From contig JAXGZS010000005.1 of NCBI GenBank assembly GCA_040776805.1, forward strand, positions 124,001 through 188,000: a stretch of 64,000 nt of DNA. Reading direction: 5' to 3'. A program made the position numbers and the translations under genes. The notes under the pieces were generated by a model that did not search any database, was not told the origin of the DNA, and saw nothing but the letters and a program-made list of their open reading frames with translations. Position 1 is the first letter of the stretch. The number at the start of each line of letters is the position of its first letter. Shown one piece after another: positions 63,629 through 64,000 of this stretch. Source of the stretch: UBA7702 sp040776805. GTDB taxonomy: Bacteria > Bacillota > Dehalobacteriia > UBA7702.

Positions 63629-64000
63629 ATGAATTCAGGGGATTTTGCTTTTCTTTTTACCGCGGCGGTGGTCATCACCTTGATGACGCCGGCGGTTGCC
63701 TATTTTTATGGCGGTCTCGTCTATAAAAAATTCACCCACACCATGTTAATGCAAACATTTTTTACGATTCCTCTGATTACCCTCGTTTGGTCTTTGGTGG
63801 GATTTTCTTTGGCTTACGGCGAAAATATCCTGGGCGGAAGCATTGGCGGGGCAGACTTCTTCTTTTTAAAAGGCCTCACCGACAATGCCAATAACATCTG
63901 GGCACCGACAGTGCCTTTTAGCTTATTCTTCGTCGTACAGCTGACTTTCGCCATCATCACACCGGCCTTGATTTCCGGCGCTTTGGTGGCGCGCTTTCGC
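63629..64000 (+). CDS. amt: Ammonium transporter (5' part)
   Basis: The first 124 codons of an Amt/MEP/Rh-family channel; the frame is open at the right edge. Visible are the helix-1 motif DFAFLFTAAVVITLMTPAVAYFYGG, MLMQTFFTIPLITLVWSLVGFSLAYG (helix 2) and the start of helix 3 with FFVVQLTFAIITPALISGALVARFR. The position equivalent to E. coli Phe107 is in PLFQ-like VVQLTFAIITPA, a region of ammonium recruitment. ATG at 63629 follows AGGAGGAA. A glnK/glnB partner may lie beyond the window. Confidence 0.96.
   Translation, partial: MNSGDFAFLFTAAVVITLMTPAVAYFYGGLVYKKFTHTMLMQTFFTIPLITLVWSLVGFSLAYGENILGGSIGGADFFFLKGLTDNANNIWAPTVPFSLFFVVQLTFAIITPALISGALVARFR

Overview
The window looks like a chromosome segment of an anaerobic, SLH-domain-bearing Firmicute (Bacillota; Clostridia or Negativicutes grade). 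The reasons are a gap-pgk-tpiA-gpmI-eno glycolytic operon followed by secG, the rapZ-yvcK pair, a T-box leader, hybrid-cluster protein, a K+-dependent membrane pyrophosphatase, four SLH-domain surface proteins, a CpsBCD-type tyrosine-kinase system and a pyrrolysine-type mttB. I do not name a genus. The pyl genes needed to decode the mttB amber codon are not in the window and must lie elsewhere.

Layout. 0-8 kb: hppA (runs off the left edge), secG and the glycolytic operon, all on the minus strand. 8-14.7 kb: an AraC-type response regulator with a histidine kinase whose PocR-like sensor is shattered by indels, about 2 kb of decayed DNA, a yvcK whose 3' end is frameshifted and lost, and an intact rapZ. 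14.8-17.9 kb: a Crp/Fnr regulator divergent from a ferredoxin-hcp operon, with a dyad operator between them. 18.3-20.1 kb: a toroid-repeat lipoprotein and featureless DNA. 20.2-26.7 kb: a five-gene methylated-amine cluster (amber-codon mttB, choline-kinase-like phosphotransferase, second MttB-family protein, LicB-like DMT transporter, divergent MerR regulator) plus a truncated duplicate of the kinase N-terminus. 26.7-31.5 kb: a decayed phosphoglycolate phosphatase, tRNA-Thr, an SLH/C39-peptidase protein, tRNA-Val followed by repeated copies of its 3' end, a small XRE regulator, a membrane protein and an IS3 remnant. 31.5-50 kb: an exopolysaccharide locus. Its distal half (31.5-41.2 kb) is visibly AT-rich and probably acquired, and its promoter-proximal half carries the conserved sugar-activation and export-control genes and two SLH proteins. 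51-55.5 kb: a DtxR-like protein, T-box-controlled trpB2, a methyltransferase, a CDGSH protein and a lipoprotein. 55.6-61.1 kb: a signalling cluster with a binding-protein/7TM receptor, histidine kinase, LuxR regulator and two paralogous receiver-like proteins. 61.5-64 kb: an SLH protein and the start of an ammonium transporter gene.

The most interesting set is the 20.2-26.7 kb cluster. A LicA-like kinase and LicB-like permease (the pair that imports and phosphorylates choline in lic loci) sit in one operon with two trimethylamine-methyltransferase-family enzymes, one of them needing pyrrolysine. The operon is preceded by a promoter with the long 19-bp spacer typical of MerR control. This suggests uptake, phosphorylation and demethylation of a quaternary amine, with the corrinoid partner protein supplied from elsewhere. 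The second noteworthy set is the receptor system at 55.6-61.1 kb. Several genes carry single-base frameshifts or indel decay (yvcK, PocR kinase, FemAB-like, BY-kinase, phosphoglycolate phosphatase). Those at 38.58 and 46.10 kb are single-base and could be sequence errors; the others are multiple and look real.
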